From the NCBI GenBank assembly GCA_900545175.1, contig UQYF01000004.1, forward strand, positions 1-64,000: 64,000 nucleotides of DNA, given 5' to 3'. The notes under the pieces were generated by a model, which searched no databases, was not told the DNA's origin, and saw only the letters and a list, made by a program, of their open reading frames with translations. Both the position numbers and the translations under genes were made by a program. Source of the DNA: an uncultured Eubacteriales bacterium. Lineage in GTDB: Bacteria > Bacillota > Clostridia > Lachnospirales > Lachnospiraceae. Within the stretch, counting starts at the first letter, position 1, and every line of letters starts with the position of its first letter. Below are positions 8,584-15,235 of this stretch, piece after piece.

Positions 8584-9315
8584 ATGATAAGATTAATTAT
8601 TACGGTTTTATTCCTGGTAGTATTTTTTATTTTCAGTATTCCTATGTTCGGCATACTGTGGGTTATCGGCAGATTCAACAAGCCGAAGAAGGATATTATT
8701 GCACTGAGAATTGTGCAGTGGGCATTTAAGGTAATCAGATTTTTGTGCGGTGTCAAAACGACGGTTATCGGATATGAGAATATACCTAAGGATGAGCCGG
8801 TATTATATGTCGGCAATCACAACAGCAATTTTGACACGATTATCGTGTATTCGATGCTTCCGGGGCTTACAGGGTTTGTGGCAAAGAAGGAGATGGAAAA
8901 GATTCCTCTTTTGCACCACTGGATGAAGCTGCTTTATTGCCTGTTCCTTGACAGAAAGAATATCAAGGAGGGACTTAAAACGATCTTACAGGGAATTGAA
9001 TATATCAAAAATGGCATATCAATAACCATATTCCCTGAGGGAACGAGAAGCAAGACCGGTGAGATAGCACCTTTTAAGGAGGGAAGCCTTAAATTTGCTG
9101 AAAAGACAGGCTGCAAGATTATTCCTGTTGTGCAGAACAACACAAGACAGATTATGGAGGCACATTCTCCATTTATAAGGAAGACACATACAGTTCTTGA
9201 GTTTGGCGAGCCGATAGATGTAAAGTCGCTTGACAAGGAGCAGAAAAAGTTCCTCGGTGCTTATACTCAGGAGATTATTCAGAAGATTTATGACAAAAAT
9301 AAAGAATTAGTATAA
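8584..9315 (+). CDS. plsC: 1-acyl-sn-glycerol-3-phosphate acyltransferase
   Basis: Adds the second acyl chain to lysophosphatidate to make phosphatidate at the inner membrane face. The 243-residue protein has an N-terminal hydrophobic segment (residues 4-28). It carries the HX4D catalytic motif NHNSNFD (His79, Asp84), an LDRKNIKEG block and the substrate motif FPEGTRSKTGE. The start is supported by an AGGAGAAAAA site. It stands alone on the plus strand, with hairpins behind it. Confidence 0.92.
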   Translation: MIRLIITVLFLVVFFIFSIPMFGILWVIGRFNKPKKDIIALRIVQWAFKVIRFLCGVKTTVIGYENIPKDEPVLYVGNHNSNFDTIIVYSMLPGLTGFVAKKEMEKIPLLHHWMKLLYCLFLDRKNIKEGLKTILQGIEYIKNGISITIFPEGTRSKTGEIAPFKEGSLKFAEKTGCKIIPVVQNNTRQIMEAHSPFIRKTHTVLEFGEPIDVKSLDKEQKKFLGAYTQEIIQKIYDKNKELV

Positions 9316-9337
9316 AAAATATGCATTATTTATTGAT

Positions 9338-9402
9338 TTGCCATGCCATTGATATATGGTGTGGCAATATCTTTCAGGGCAGTATTTTCGAGACTGCTCT
9401 GA
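9338..9402 (+). terminator. Two hairpins after plsC
   Basis: TTGCCATGCCAT (9338-9349) pairs imperfectly with ATGGTGTGGCAA (9356-9367). CAGGGCAGT (9376-9384) pairs with ACTGCTCTG (9394-9402). T tracts are weak, so the termination efficiency is uncertain. Confidence 0.5.
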
Positions 9403-9483
9403 ATATTTAATATATGCAGAAGTAGTGTTAAATGGCTCTACAGCTGCTTTGAGAAAATAGTTTCAGAAGAGGAGTGTTGCAGG

Positions 9484-10089
9484 ATGAGTGAAATACATAT
9501 GGAGATGTTTCCGCTTTGTGATGAGGACGGAAATTTTACGGGAGCTTTAAAAGAACGCAGTGCAGTGCATCGCGACGGAGATATGCATGGCGGTTCACAT
9601 ATATGGATAATGGAAAAGCAGGATGGGCATATTCGTGTACTTTTGCAAAGAAGAAGTGATGACAAGGATTCATTTCCAGGCTGTTATGACTGCTCATGTG
9701 CCGGGCATGTTGATGCCGGAGAGAACTTTACAAGTACGGCTTTACGGGAACTTTCTGAAGAACTGTCAGTTAAGGCTTGTGAGGATGAGCTTGAATTCCT
9801 TTTTAAGCAGTGTGTAAATGGCGAGTACAATTTTTATGGGGAACGCTTTGTAAACAATGAGGTGAATTTTGTGTACCTTCTAAAAAAGCATGTGGATATA
9901 GAAAAGCTTACTTTTCAGAAGGAAGAAATTCAGGGGTTATGCTGGAAGGATGCGGACGAGGTTCTTGAAGCTTTAAAAATGCAGGATGCAAGGGAGGCAG
10001 CAGGGGAGAAGAATATATATTCTCCGGGAAGCTATTGTATATGGACGAAAGAATTTAGTATGGTGCTTCAGGCTGTAAAAAATATATAG
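9484..10089 (+). CDS. NUDIX hydrolase, isopentenyl-diphosphate isomerase-like
   Basis: A 201-residue NUDIX protein. The Nudix box is intact at about residues 74-96 (GHVDAGENFTSTALRELSEEL), giving the Mg-binding REXXEE core. The N-terminal layout, with DEDGNFTG, an HRDGDMHGGSHIWI strand and LLQRRS, matches the YfcD/IDI-like subgroup that cleaves nucleoside diphosphate derivatives. The substrate cannot be told. A GAGGAG site lies eleven bases upstream. The regulator gene at 10128 starts 38 bases after the stop, so they may share transcripts, though no functional link is evident. Confidence 0.85.
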   Translation: MSEIHMEMFPLCDEDGNFTGALKERSAVHRDGDMHGGSHIWIMEKQDGHIRVLLQRRSDDKDSFPGCYDCSCAGHVDAGENFTSTALRELSEELSVKACEDELEFLFKQCVNGEYNFYGERFVNNEVNFVYLLKKHVDIEKLTFQKEEIQGLCWKDADEVLEALKMQDAREAAGEKNIYSPGSYCIWTKEFSMVLQAVKNI

Positions 10090-10127
10090 ATGCAGCATCG
10101 CTGCAATTATAGAAAAGGTAAAGGTTA

Positions 10128-11927
10128 ATGGAAACAGGACACATAGGCAGATTGATACGGTATGAACGAATAAGGAAGGGAATATCCGGTGAGTCGGTAT
10201 GCAGGGGAATCTGTGATTTGAATATATATGACAAAATCGAGAATGAAAACTATAGTGTGGATATTCATATAGTAATGTTTGTACTTCAACGGCTCGGAAT
10301 GGGTGCGGATATGGCTGGACGTTATCTGTGCAGAGATGAGTATGATGAAATGTCGGCAAGATTTGGCATACTGGAATTTTTAAAGGCGAACCAGCTTGTA
10401 AAGGCGGAAAAGGCTGTTTGCGAATATCATAAAAGGTACTGTAAAGACAATAAACTTAATGATCAGTTCAGGGAGTATATGAGTGCAAGAATAGCGGAGC
10501 TTGAAGGAGATATAAAAGGGGCATTACGTCTGTATAAAAGTGCTGTTTCATACACAGTTATGGACTATACAGGTGATTCGTTTATCTGCTTATCAAAGTA
10601 TGAGTATTTTATGCTTGCAAATATTGCGAGGCTTACAGCGAGGCTTGGCAGAATACAGGAGGCGGAGGGGCTTTATGAAAGGCTGCTTTCATTCTGCAAA
10701 AATAAAAAACTTGAAAAGTGGATTCTGACCTGCATATATCCAAAGACAGTCTGTGAAATGTTAGATGTATATAAACCGCAGGACATGGGAAATTATGAAC
10801 GCAGTGTGTGGCTTGAGGAATGTGAGACTGCAATCAGGGTGCTGCGCGATACATCCAGACTTCATTTTCTGGGTTCGCTGCTAAAAAATATTGAAATACT
10901 GAGAAAACTGCTCGGAGATGAAGCCGACCGAAACTGGAGTGAGTTTTATAAACACTATGAATGGCTGAGAAATAAGTATGACGTGACAGGGGATTTGCTG
11001 GAATGGTATCCGTATTATAATGGGGATTGGGAGTTCTATCCGGTCGAAAAGCTGATTAACGAGCGCAGAAAGCTTTATGGCATGACAATAGAAAAACTTG
11101 CGGACGGAGTATGTACGCCGGAGACAGTCAGCAGAATAATAAATAGGCGGGTTTCGCCAAGATACAGTACAGTGGAGGCATTGCTTGATAAGCTGGGACT
11201 TAGGGGCGTTATGTCCGAGCATGTTATTGTGTCTGAGGATTATGAGGCGTATAGGATATGGGATGAGATGGTAGGGTGTCAGTCAATAGAGGATGATGTT
11301 ACTGGCAGGAGGTTGTATAAAAAATTAAAAGGGAAACTGGATATGAATATTCCTATAAATCGACAGGTATTGGATTATAAGCGCATTGAACTTGATATGA
11401 GCGTAGACGAAAATAACTATGAGGAATATGCAGATATACACGAAAAAATGTTAGGATTTCATATTGAGGATATAAAAAAGCTTACAATTTTTACAAGAAT
11501 TGAAGGTATGATAATTAACAGATTTTTCTATTGTATGGACAGAATTAAAGATTATTCTAAACTTGGCATATTTGAAATTATGTGTGGTAGGTGTACAGGG
11601 GGGTTATGCAGGGCATTTGCGTGTGATTGTGAGGGCGTTATTGTACGTTGTGCAAGCTATACAGGTAATATTACAAAGTTTGAAATATCAAATACCTATT
11701 CAAAAAAAGGAATAGAATTGGAATTGGTTTGTGAGAGAACTCATGTTTTATCAAGCCTTATATATTGTATTTCATGGAATCATGTGGAGAGTGGAATAAC
11801 AGCTTCGGATGATGATATTAAACTTTGTGAATGTGCTTATTGGATAGCATGGATGCTCAAGGACAATAGACGTATGGATTTATATAGTCACTGGCTTGAA
11901 AAACATAACACCACTTCGCAAACTTAA
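10128..11927 (+). CDS. Two-HTH, TPR-like regulator (RRNPP/Rgg type candidate)
   Basis: A 599-residue protein with an N-terminal XRE-like helix-turn-helix (about residues 5-58, IGRLIRYERIRKGIS...) and a long helical repeat region of TPR character (about 75-290; AEKAVCEYHKRYC, GALRLYKSAV, IQEAEGLYERLL). A second HTH-like segment follows at about 307-358 (LINERRKLYGMTIEKLADGV...), then a further helical domain. This layout resembles RRNPP regulators, which bind short exported peptides through TPRs. Just downstream, on the opposite strand, is a 49-codon gene for a secreted-type peptide, and then a peptide/transporter cassette. I infer that this regulator senses that peptide and controls the cassette. 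No ligand evidence exists in the sequence. The last codons overlap a hairpin. Confidence 0.75.
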   Translation: METGHIGRLIRYERIRKGISGESVCRGICDLNIYDKIENENYSVDIHIVMFVLQRLGMGADMAGRYLCRDEYDEMSARFGILEFLKANQLVKAEKAVCEYHKRYCKDNKLNDQFREYMSARIAELEGDIKGALRLYKSAVSYTVMDYTGDSFICLSKYEYFMLANIARLTARLGRIQEAEGLYERLLSFCKNKKLEKWILTCIYPKTVCEMLDVYKPQDMGNYERSVWLEECETAIRVLRDTSRLHFLGSLLKNIEILRKLLGDEADRNWSEFYKHYEWLRNKYDVTGDLLEWYPYYNGDWEFYPVEKLINERRKLYGMTIEKLADGVCTPETVSRIINRRVSPRYSTVEALLDKLGLRGVMSEHVIVSEDYEAYRIWDEMVGCQSIEDDVTGRRLYKKLKGKLDMNIPINRQVLDYKRIELDMSVDENNYEEYADIHEKMLGFHIEDIKKLTIFTRIEGMIINRFFYCMDRIKDYSKLGIFEIMCGRCTGGLCRAFACDCEGVIVRCASYTGNITKFEISNTYSKKGIELELVCERTHVLSSLIYCISWNHVESGITASDDDIKLCECAYWIAWMLKDNRRMDLYSHWLEKHNTTSQT

Positions 11928-11941
11928 TTGTGAAGTGGTGT
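11908..11941. terminator. Hairpin between regulator and convergent peptide gene
   Basis: ACACCACTTC (11908-11917) and GAAGTGGTGT (11932-11941) form a perfect 10-bp stem spanning the regulator stop codon. The U tract is poor on both strands; it may still separate the convergent transcripts. Confidence 0.5.
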
Positions 11942-11991
11942 ATAATTGGACTGAAATCATAACAATTATAGTTGATATAAACACATAGATA

Positions 11992-12141
11992 TTAGTTTAT
12001 ATTGTTCTTGTTTAATAATTCATCTGAATATGTGGATACATAACCATTATTCATGCTATTGATAAAGTAGCTTCCGAGTGATGATGATACACTAAAAATA
12101 ATAAGTAAAATTGCGATAATTGGACGTACATTCTTCTTCAT
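11992..12141 (-). CDS. Small secreted-peptide gene, candidate signal precursor
   Basis: A 49-codon reading frame on the minus strand, preceded by AGGAG nine bases before the ATG (complement of 12151-12155). The product begins MKKNVRP, then has a hydrophobic core (IIAILLIIFSV, residues 8-18) and SSSLGS, like a short signal peptide. A polar tail ends in SDELLNKNNIN. It lies tail to tail with the RRNPP-like regulator, 64 bp apart. Precursors of RRNPP pheromones have just this size and shape, and some Rgg/SHP pairs are convergent. The function is inferred from context; a membrane micro-protein is the alternative. No homologue is recalled. Confidence 0.6.
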   Translation of the reverse strand: MKKNVRPIIAILLIIFSVSSSLGSYFINSMNNGYVSTYSDELLNKNNIN

Positions 12142-12179
12142 AATAAATAACTCCTTTTATAAATATAAATGATGTTGGT

Positions 12180-12275
12180 GGCAAAAGGTATTTTGCCATC
12201 AATGATACTGGATTGTTTTGTGCTTTGCATTTCCGCAATTCTCAAAAACATTCATAATAGTTATTCATGTTTTTG
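12180..12275. promoter_or_regulatory. Two short inverted repeats upstream of the peptide gene
   Basis: GGCAAAAGGTATTTTGCC (12180-12197) is a compact palindrome 39 bp upstream of the minus-strand peptide start. CAAAAACAT (12243-12251) and ATGTTTTTG (12267-12275) form a second 9-bp inverted repeat. Both lie where the peptide gene promoter should be and are candidate operators. The 330 bp from 12142 to 12476 contain no convincing gene. Confidence 0.4.
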
Positions 12276-12363
12276 GCGGGTTCTAGCTTGCATCAGCTTT
12301 CTGACTTGGAACCATAGTATCATATAAATGTCTGCTATAAGAAAGTATAGTATATATATTTAT

Positions 12364-12417
12364 CAAAATCCATGACATTGAGGAAAAAAAAGATTATATG
12401 CAATGTCATGGATTTTG
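12364..12417. promoter_or_regulatory. 17-bp perfect inverted repeat before the tiny ORFs
   Basis: CAAAATCCATGACATTG (12364-12380) is perfectly complementary to CAATGTCATGGATTTTG (12401-12417) with a 20-bp spacer. It lies 60 bp before the first tiny plus-strand ORF. It could be an operator for the nearby HTH regulator or an RNA hairpin in the leader. No T run follows on either strand as expected of a terminator. Confidence 0.55.
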
Positions 12418-12476
12418 TGCTGATAGCATGTCATAATTTACATTACAAATATTTGATATGAATATGGAGAGTAAGT

Positions 12477-12548
12477 ATGCAAATGAGACATGTTATAGAA
12501 CACAATGGAGAAACAGCAGAGTTTTATATAGATTTTAGAGGAAGATAA
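12477..12548 (+). CDS. Tiny ORF A (23 codons), candidate peptide
   Basis: ATG at 12477 follows GGAG (12466-12469) by seven bases. The product starts MQMRHVIEHNGE and ends FYIDFRGR; it is mixed charge and has no hydrophobic signal. An overlapping 26-codon frame from 12458 lacks a ribosome site and is less likely. ORF B begins four bases after the stop, so the two look translationally coupled. It may be a processed peptide or a leader peptide that tunes ORF B. At this size, evidence rests on the ribosome site and position only. Confidence 0.45.
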   Translation: MQMRHVIEHNGETAEFYIDFRGR

Positions 12549-12552
12549 ACAT

Positions 12553-12663
12553 ATGTTAAATCTGAATGTTAGAAAAATCTTATTAAAACTCTCTAAGACC
12601 AGATGCATTGGAGAGCATGAACATGGTCATGGACATAGCCATATTAATAGGGTAAGCATGTAA
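12553..12663 (+). CDS. Tiny ORF B (36 codons) with His-rich tail, candidate precursor peptide
   Basis: ATG at 12553 with AGAGGAAG at 12537-12544. The product has a Lys/Leu-rich amphipathic N-terminus (MLNLNVRKILLKLSKTR), then a single Cys, then GEHEHGHGHSH and INRVSM. The His/Gly block is striking and could bind metal. It has the leader-plus-core form of a ribosomally made exported peptide and is followed by an intercistronic terminator, an HEXXH protein and an ABC exporter. No radical SAM, lanthionine or other tailoring enzyme is nearby. The frame of ORF B continues open past its stop into the HEXXH gene, which may be chance. Confidence 0.5.
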   Translation: MLNLNVRKILLKLSKTRCIGEHEHGHGHSHINRVSM

Positions 12664-12678
12664 AGTAATGATGGAGGT

Positions 12679-12714
12679 GTATGGAGGGGATGCCATCCCC
12701 CTCTGTACTTTTTT
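12679..12714 (+). terminator. Intercistronic terminator/attenuator between ORF B and HEXXH gene
   Basis: Stem 12679-12691 with 12695-12708 (GTA..GGAGGGGAT / ATCCCCCTC..TAC, one bulged C and two G-T pairs), followed at once by six T. The HEXXH gene starts at the last T, so read-through is needed to express the protease and exporter. This gives more ORF A/B mRNA than exporter mRNA, as in many bacteriocin operons. GGAGG at 12673-12677 lies just 5' of the stem. Confidence 0.8.
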
Positions 12715-13185
12715 GTGATGATAATAGAATTTGTTGATAAAAATAGCTGGTTAAATAGGGTAAAGGTTAACTATTGTAAAAATAGATGGAATGAGATATT
12801 ATACATATATTATATGGGAAAAACAAACAAAAAGGATATAAATATAAATTCAATAAAGAATAAGATTGCCGAAATGTCGGGAGAACTTGAAAGAAGACAA
12901 TTATTGGCTGTTAATCCATATGATTTTACCTATATATGTTATGAAACCGATGAAAAAGATAATATATATAGGGGAGCGGCATTTACCTCAGATGATGAAA
13001 ATATAGTCATTTTTCCGCTTATGCGTGATTTTTCACAAATGCTTTCAATTATTTTACATGAAGTAATACACATTGAAGTCGAGAAAAGTGGAATGGAAAT
13101 TCCCGACAATATATCAGACGAGGATTATGTCATAAAAGTAGAAAAAGATGTTATTAATAACTTAATGGAGAAAAATTTATGGTAA
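12715..13185 (+). CDS. Small HEXXH metalloprotease-like protein
   Basis: A 156-residue protein with a zinc protease signature HEVIH (His115, Glu116, His119) inside a hydrophobic helix (MLSIILHEVIHIEVEKSG). It is preceded by a strand-rich part (TYICYETDE, GAAFTSDDENIVIF). No signal peptide is evident. The start is GTG 12715 or ATG 12718, with no adjacent ribosome site; GGAGG lies on the far side of the terminator stem. Its 3' end overlaps the ABC gene by seven bases, so the two are coupled. It likely trims or degrades the cassette peptide, or gives immunity. It is strikingly AT-rich: 14 of 60 bases at 12721-12780 are G or C. Confidence 0.65.
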   Translation: MMIIEFVDKNSWLNRVKVNYCKNRWNEILYIYYMGKTNKKDININSIKNKIAEMSGELERRQLLAVNPYDFTYICYETDEKDNIYRGAAFTSDDENIVIFPLMRDFSQMLSIILHEVIHIEVEKSGMEIPDNISDEDYVIKVEKDVINNLMEKNLW

Positions 13186-14777
13186 AGTATACGGATTATA
13201 TTAAAAAAAGGAAATTTCTTTATTGTTGTTTATTTGTGTCATGTGTTGTTATGATGATATCTCAGGTCATTATTCCTATATATTTATCAAATATAAGTGC
13301 CGGTATGCTTGAACTTGAGTGGCGTGTTGTGAGAAATGGAGGTATAGCTATAGTAATTCTGGCGGCTGTACGTCTGATTTCAGAGTATTTATGGGGACAT
13401 CTGGATTATTATTTGTCAAATAAGTCCTTGGTGGAAGCAGAGAATGATTACGTTCAGAAGTATCTAAAAAAAGAATATGCTTTCATAAGTGGAAATGATT
13501 TCATGTATTTATCGCAGCGAATAAATAATGACATTGTTGTGATTATGGATTATTTTAATGAAAAAGTTCCAATGGTATGCTGCCATGTTGCAAAGTTGTC
13601 AGGAATTATAGTGATATTATTTCTGCGGGACGTGGTTATAGGGTTGATTTCACTTCTGTGTATTATTTTTGTGGTTGTCGTGTATGTTGTATCAAGGAAA
13701 AAAATGTACGGGCTGAGTAAGAAGACAAGCGAGTCTGAATCGTATTTTTTTTCGTATGTGAGTGTAAAGCTGAGCCGCGTGAAGGAGATTAAGTTAGGTG
13801 CAAAGTATAGTGAAATCGGAAACGGTTTTGTGCAGATAGGAGATAAATATGTTAAAAATGCTGTAAAATATCTGGATTTTAGCAATCTTATTAATATTCT
13901 TGGAACATTTTTTATGACAGCGTTTTTAGCAGTGTATATTCTGATTTCCAGAGGAAGATATGATGCAGTGCAGGATATCAGTCTTGGAGCTACACTTGTC
14001 CTTTCCATATTTTATTTTCAGCAGATAATAGAGGATACAAGCTATCTTTTGGGTTATAGTGGCATGAGACAGAAATATTTGGTTTCTAAGACAAGGCTTG
14101 ATAATATACTCAATGTTCCTGACGATGTTGATGGAAAAGTGCTGCCAGCCGCAATAACCGAGCTGGGCGGCGATAAGCTTGTGTTCAACTATGGTGAAAA
14201 AAAGATAATCGAAAATATGAATTTTAATTTTAAAAAGGGAAAAATATATGGTATATGTGGGAAAAATGGTTCGGGAAAAAGCACATTGGTTCTTCTGCTG
14301 CTTGGAATCTTAAAGCCAATAAGCGGAAGTGTCAGCTGGAATAATATAGATATAAAGGAAATTAACAGAACGCAGATTATTAAAAATAATATTGCGGTTA
14401 CATCACAGGAGCCGGTTCTGCTTGAAAAGACAATACAGGACAGCCTGTTTGAGAATGTGAGGACAAAGGAGATTACTGAGGATTACAGAGGTCTGCTTGA
14501 ATTTGTAAATGGCAAGGAAAAAGGGCTTGCTACACCTGTCTATATTAACGGAACTAATCTGAGCGGTGGGGAAAAACAGCGCATTGCCATTGTAAATTCC
14601 CTGCTGAAGAAACCAGATGTGCTGATAATGGATGAACCGACCAGCGCTCTTGATGTGGGGAGCATCTCGCTGTTGTCAAAAATACTTGCAGCTGAAAAGC
14701 GTGAACGTATAACAATTATCATTTCACATGATAAGGATTTTATGGAAGTATGTGACGAGATGGTTGAGATAAAATAA
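13179..14777 (+). CDS. ABC exporter half-transporter (permease plus ATPase)
   Basis: A 532-residue type I exporter. Membrane segments lie within residues 13-35, 54-72, 132-170 and 237-290. The ATPase domain has Walker A GKNGSGKST (361-369), Q-loop Gln410, signature LSGGEKQ (461-467), Walker B VLIMDEP (481-487) and H-loop His517. There is no N-terminal C39 peptidase domain, so leader removal, if any, needs another protease; the overlapping HEXXH gene is the obvious candidate. As a half-transporter it should homodimerise. In context it probably exports the ORF A/B product or provides self-protection. Drug efflux is the generic alternative. Confidence 0.85.
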   Translation: MVKYTDYIKKRKFLYCCLFVSCVVMMISQVIIPIYLSNISAGMLELEWRVVRNGGIAIVILAAVRLISEYLWGHLDYYLSNKSLVEAENDYVQKYLKKEYAFISGNDFMYLSQRINNDIVVIMDYFNEKVPMVCCHVAKLSGIIVILFLRDVVIGLISLLCIIFVVVVYVVSRKKMYGLSKKTSESESYFFSYVSVKLSRVKEIKLGAKYSEIGNGFVQIGDKYVKNAVKYLDFSNLINILGTFFMTAFLAVYILISRGRYDAVQDISLGATLVLSIFYFQQIIEDTSYLLGYSGMRQKYLVSKTRLDNILNVPDDVDGKVLPAAITELGGDKLVFNYGEKKIIENMNFNFKKGKIYGICGKNGSGKSTLVLLLLGILKPISGSVSWNNIDIKEINRTQIIKNNIAVTSQEPVLLEKTIQDSLFENVRTKEITEDYRGLLEFVNGKEKGLATPVYINGTNLSGGEKQRIAIVNSLLKKPDVLIMDEPTSALDVGSISLLSKILAAEKRERITIIISHDKDFMEVCDEMVEIK

Positions 14778-14801
14778 TGTTGGGTTTCACATAAAAAATA
14801 C

Positions 14802-14830
14802 TTGCAATTTTAAATGAGCTATACTAGAAT
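14802..14830 (+). promoter_or_regulatory. Promoter of the ileS T-box transcript
   Basis: TTGCAA (14802-14807), a 17-bp spacer and TAGAAT (14825-14830) place the transcript start near 14837, just before the T-box leader. Confidence 0.6.
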
Positions 14831-14844
14831 ATTCACGGGTTTAA

Positions 14845-15133
14845 AGACTATGACGGAGACAGTAGATATCATCTGAAAGTCACAGAGAGCCGCAGGTGCT
14901 GGGATTGCGGTACGATTAGGGGGATGTTGAATATCACTCTCAAGTTGCTGTACGAAAGTGCATTACTGTATAGAATATTGTTTTTGCAGATGACGATATG
15001 ATATTCTAAAAAGGAAGTACATGAGTAGATACAGACGTATTCCATACGTTACATGGAACGCATATGATGGTATGTCGGTGAATATGATTAATATTTTATG
15101 ACCTCTGCCATGGGAATGTGCAGAGGTTTTGTT
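14845..15133 (+). ncRNA. T-box leader of ileS (specifier ATC)
   Basis: tRNA-sensing riboswitch. Stem I features are clear: GACGGAGACAGTAG near 14856, the AGAGAGCCGCAGGTGCTGGG apical block at 14884-14903, and the specifier loop GAATATCACTC, where ATC (14933-14935) reads as Ile. A terminator stem ACCTCTGC (15101-15108) / GCAGAGGT (15120-15127) with TTTTGTTG follows. The T-box sequence itself is divergent: TGGT at 15068-15071 is the best match for pairing with a tRNA ACCA end, while TGGA at 15054 is less fitting. Uncharged tRNA-Ile should favour read-through into ileS. Confidence 0.8.
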
Positions 15134-15203
15134 GTGTCAAAACATGTTTCATAAAATTAAACATGTTATACACATAAGGATTAGAGAGGGCATGTTTTGA
15201 CAC
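15134..15203. repeat. Palindromic repeat element, copy 3, within the ileS leader
   Basis: GTGTCAAAACATG (15134-15146) and CATGTTTTGACAC (15191-15203) are perfect inverted ends of a 70-bp short copy. It starts only a few bases after the T-box terminator T run and ends 20 bp before the ileS ribosome site, so it is transcribed in every read-through mRNA. Confidence 0.8.
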
Positions 15204-15235
15204 TGTAATCAAGGCAAAAAATGGAGGTTTTTAAG

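Noticed and set aside
12458..12538. 26-codon ORF overlapping ORF A in another frame
   Set aside because: No ribosome site before its ATG, while ORF A has GGAG at good spacing.
12681..12737. 18-codon ORF starting inside the intercistronic terminator
   Set aside because: GGAGG is only three bases from this ATG and the frame runs through the terminator stem and T run; unlikely to be a real gene.
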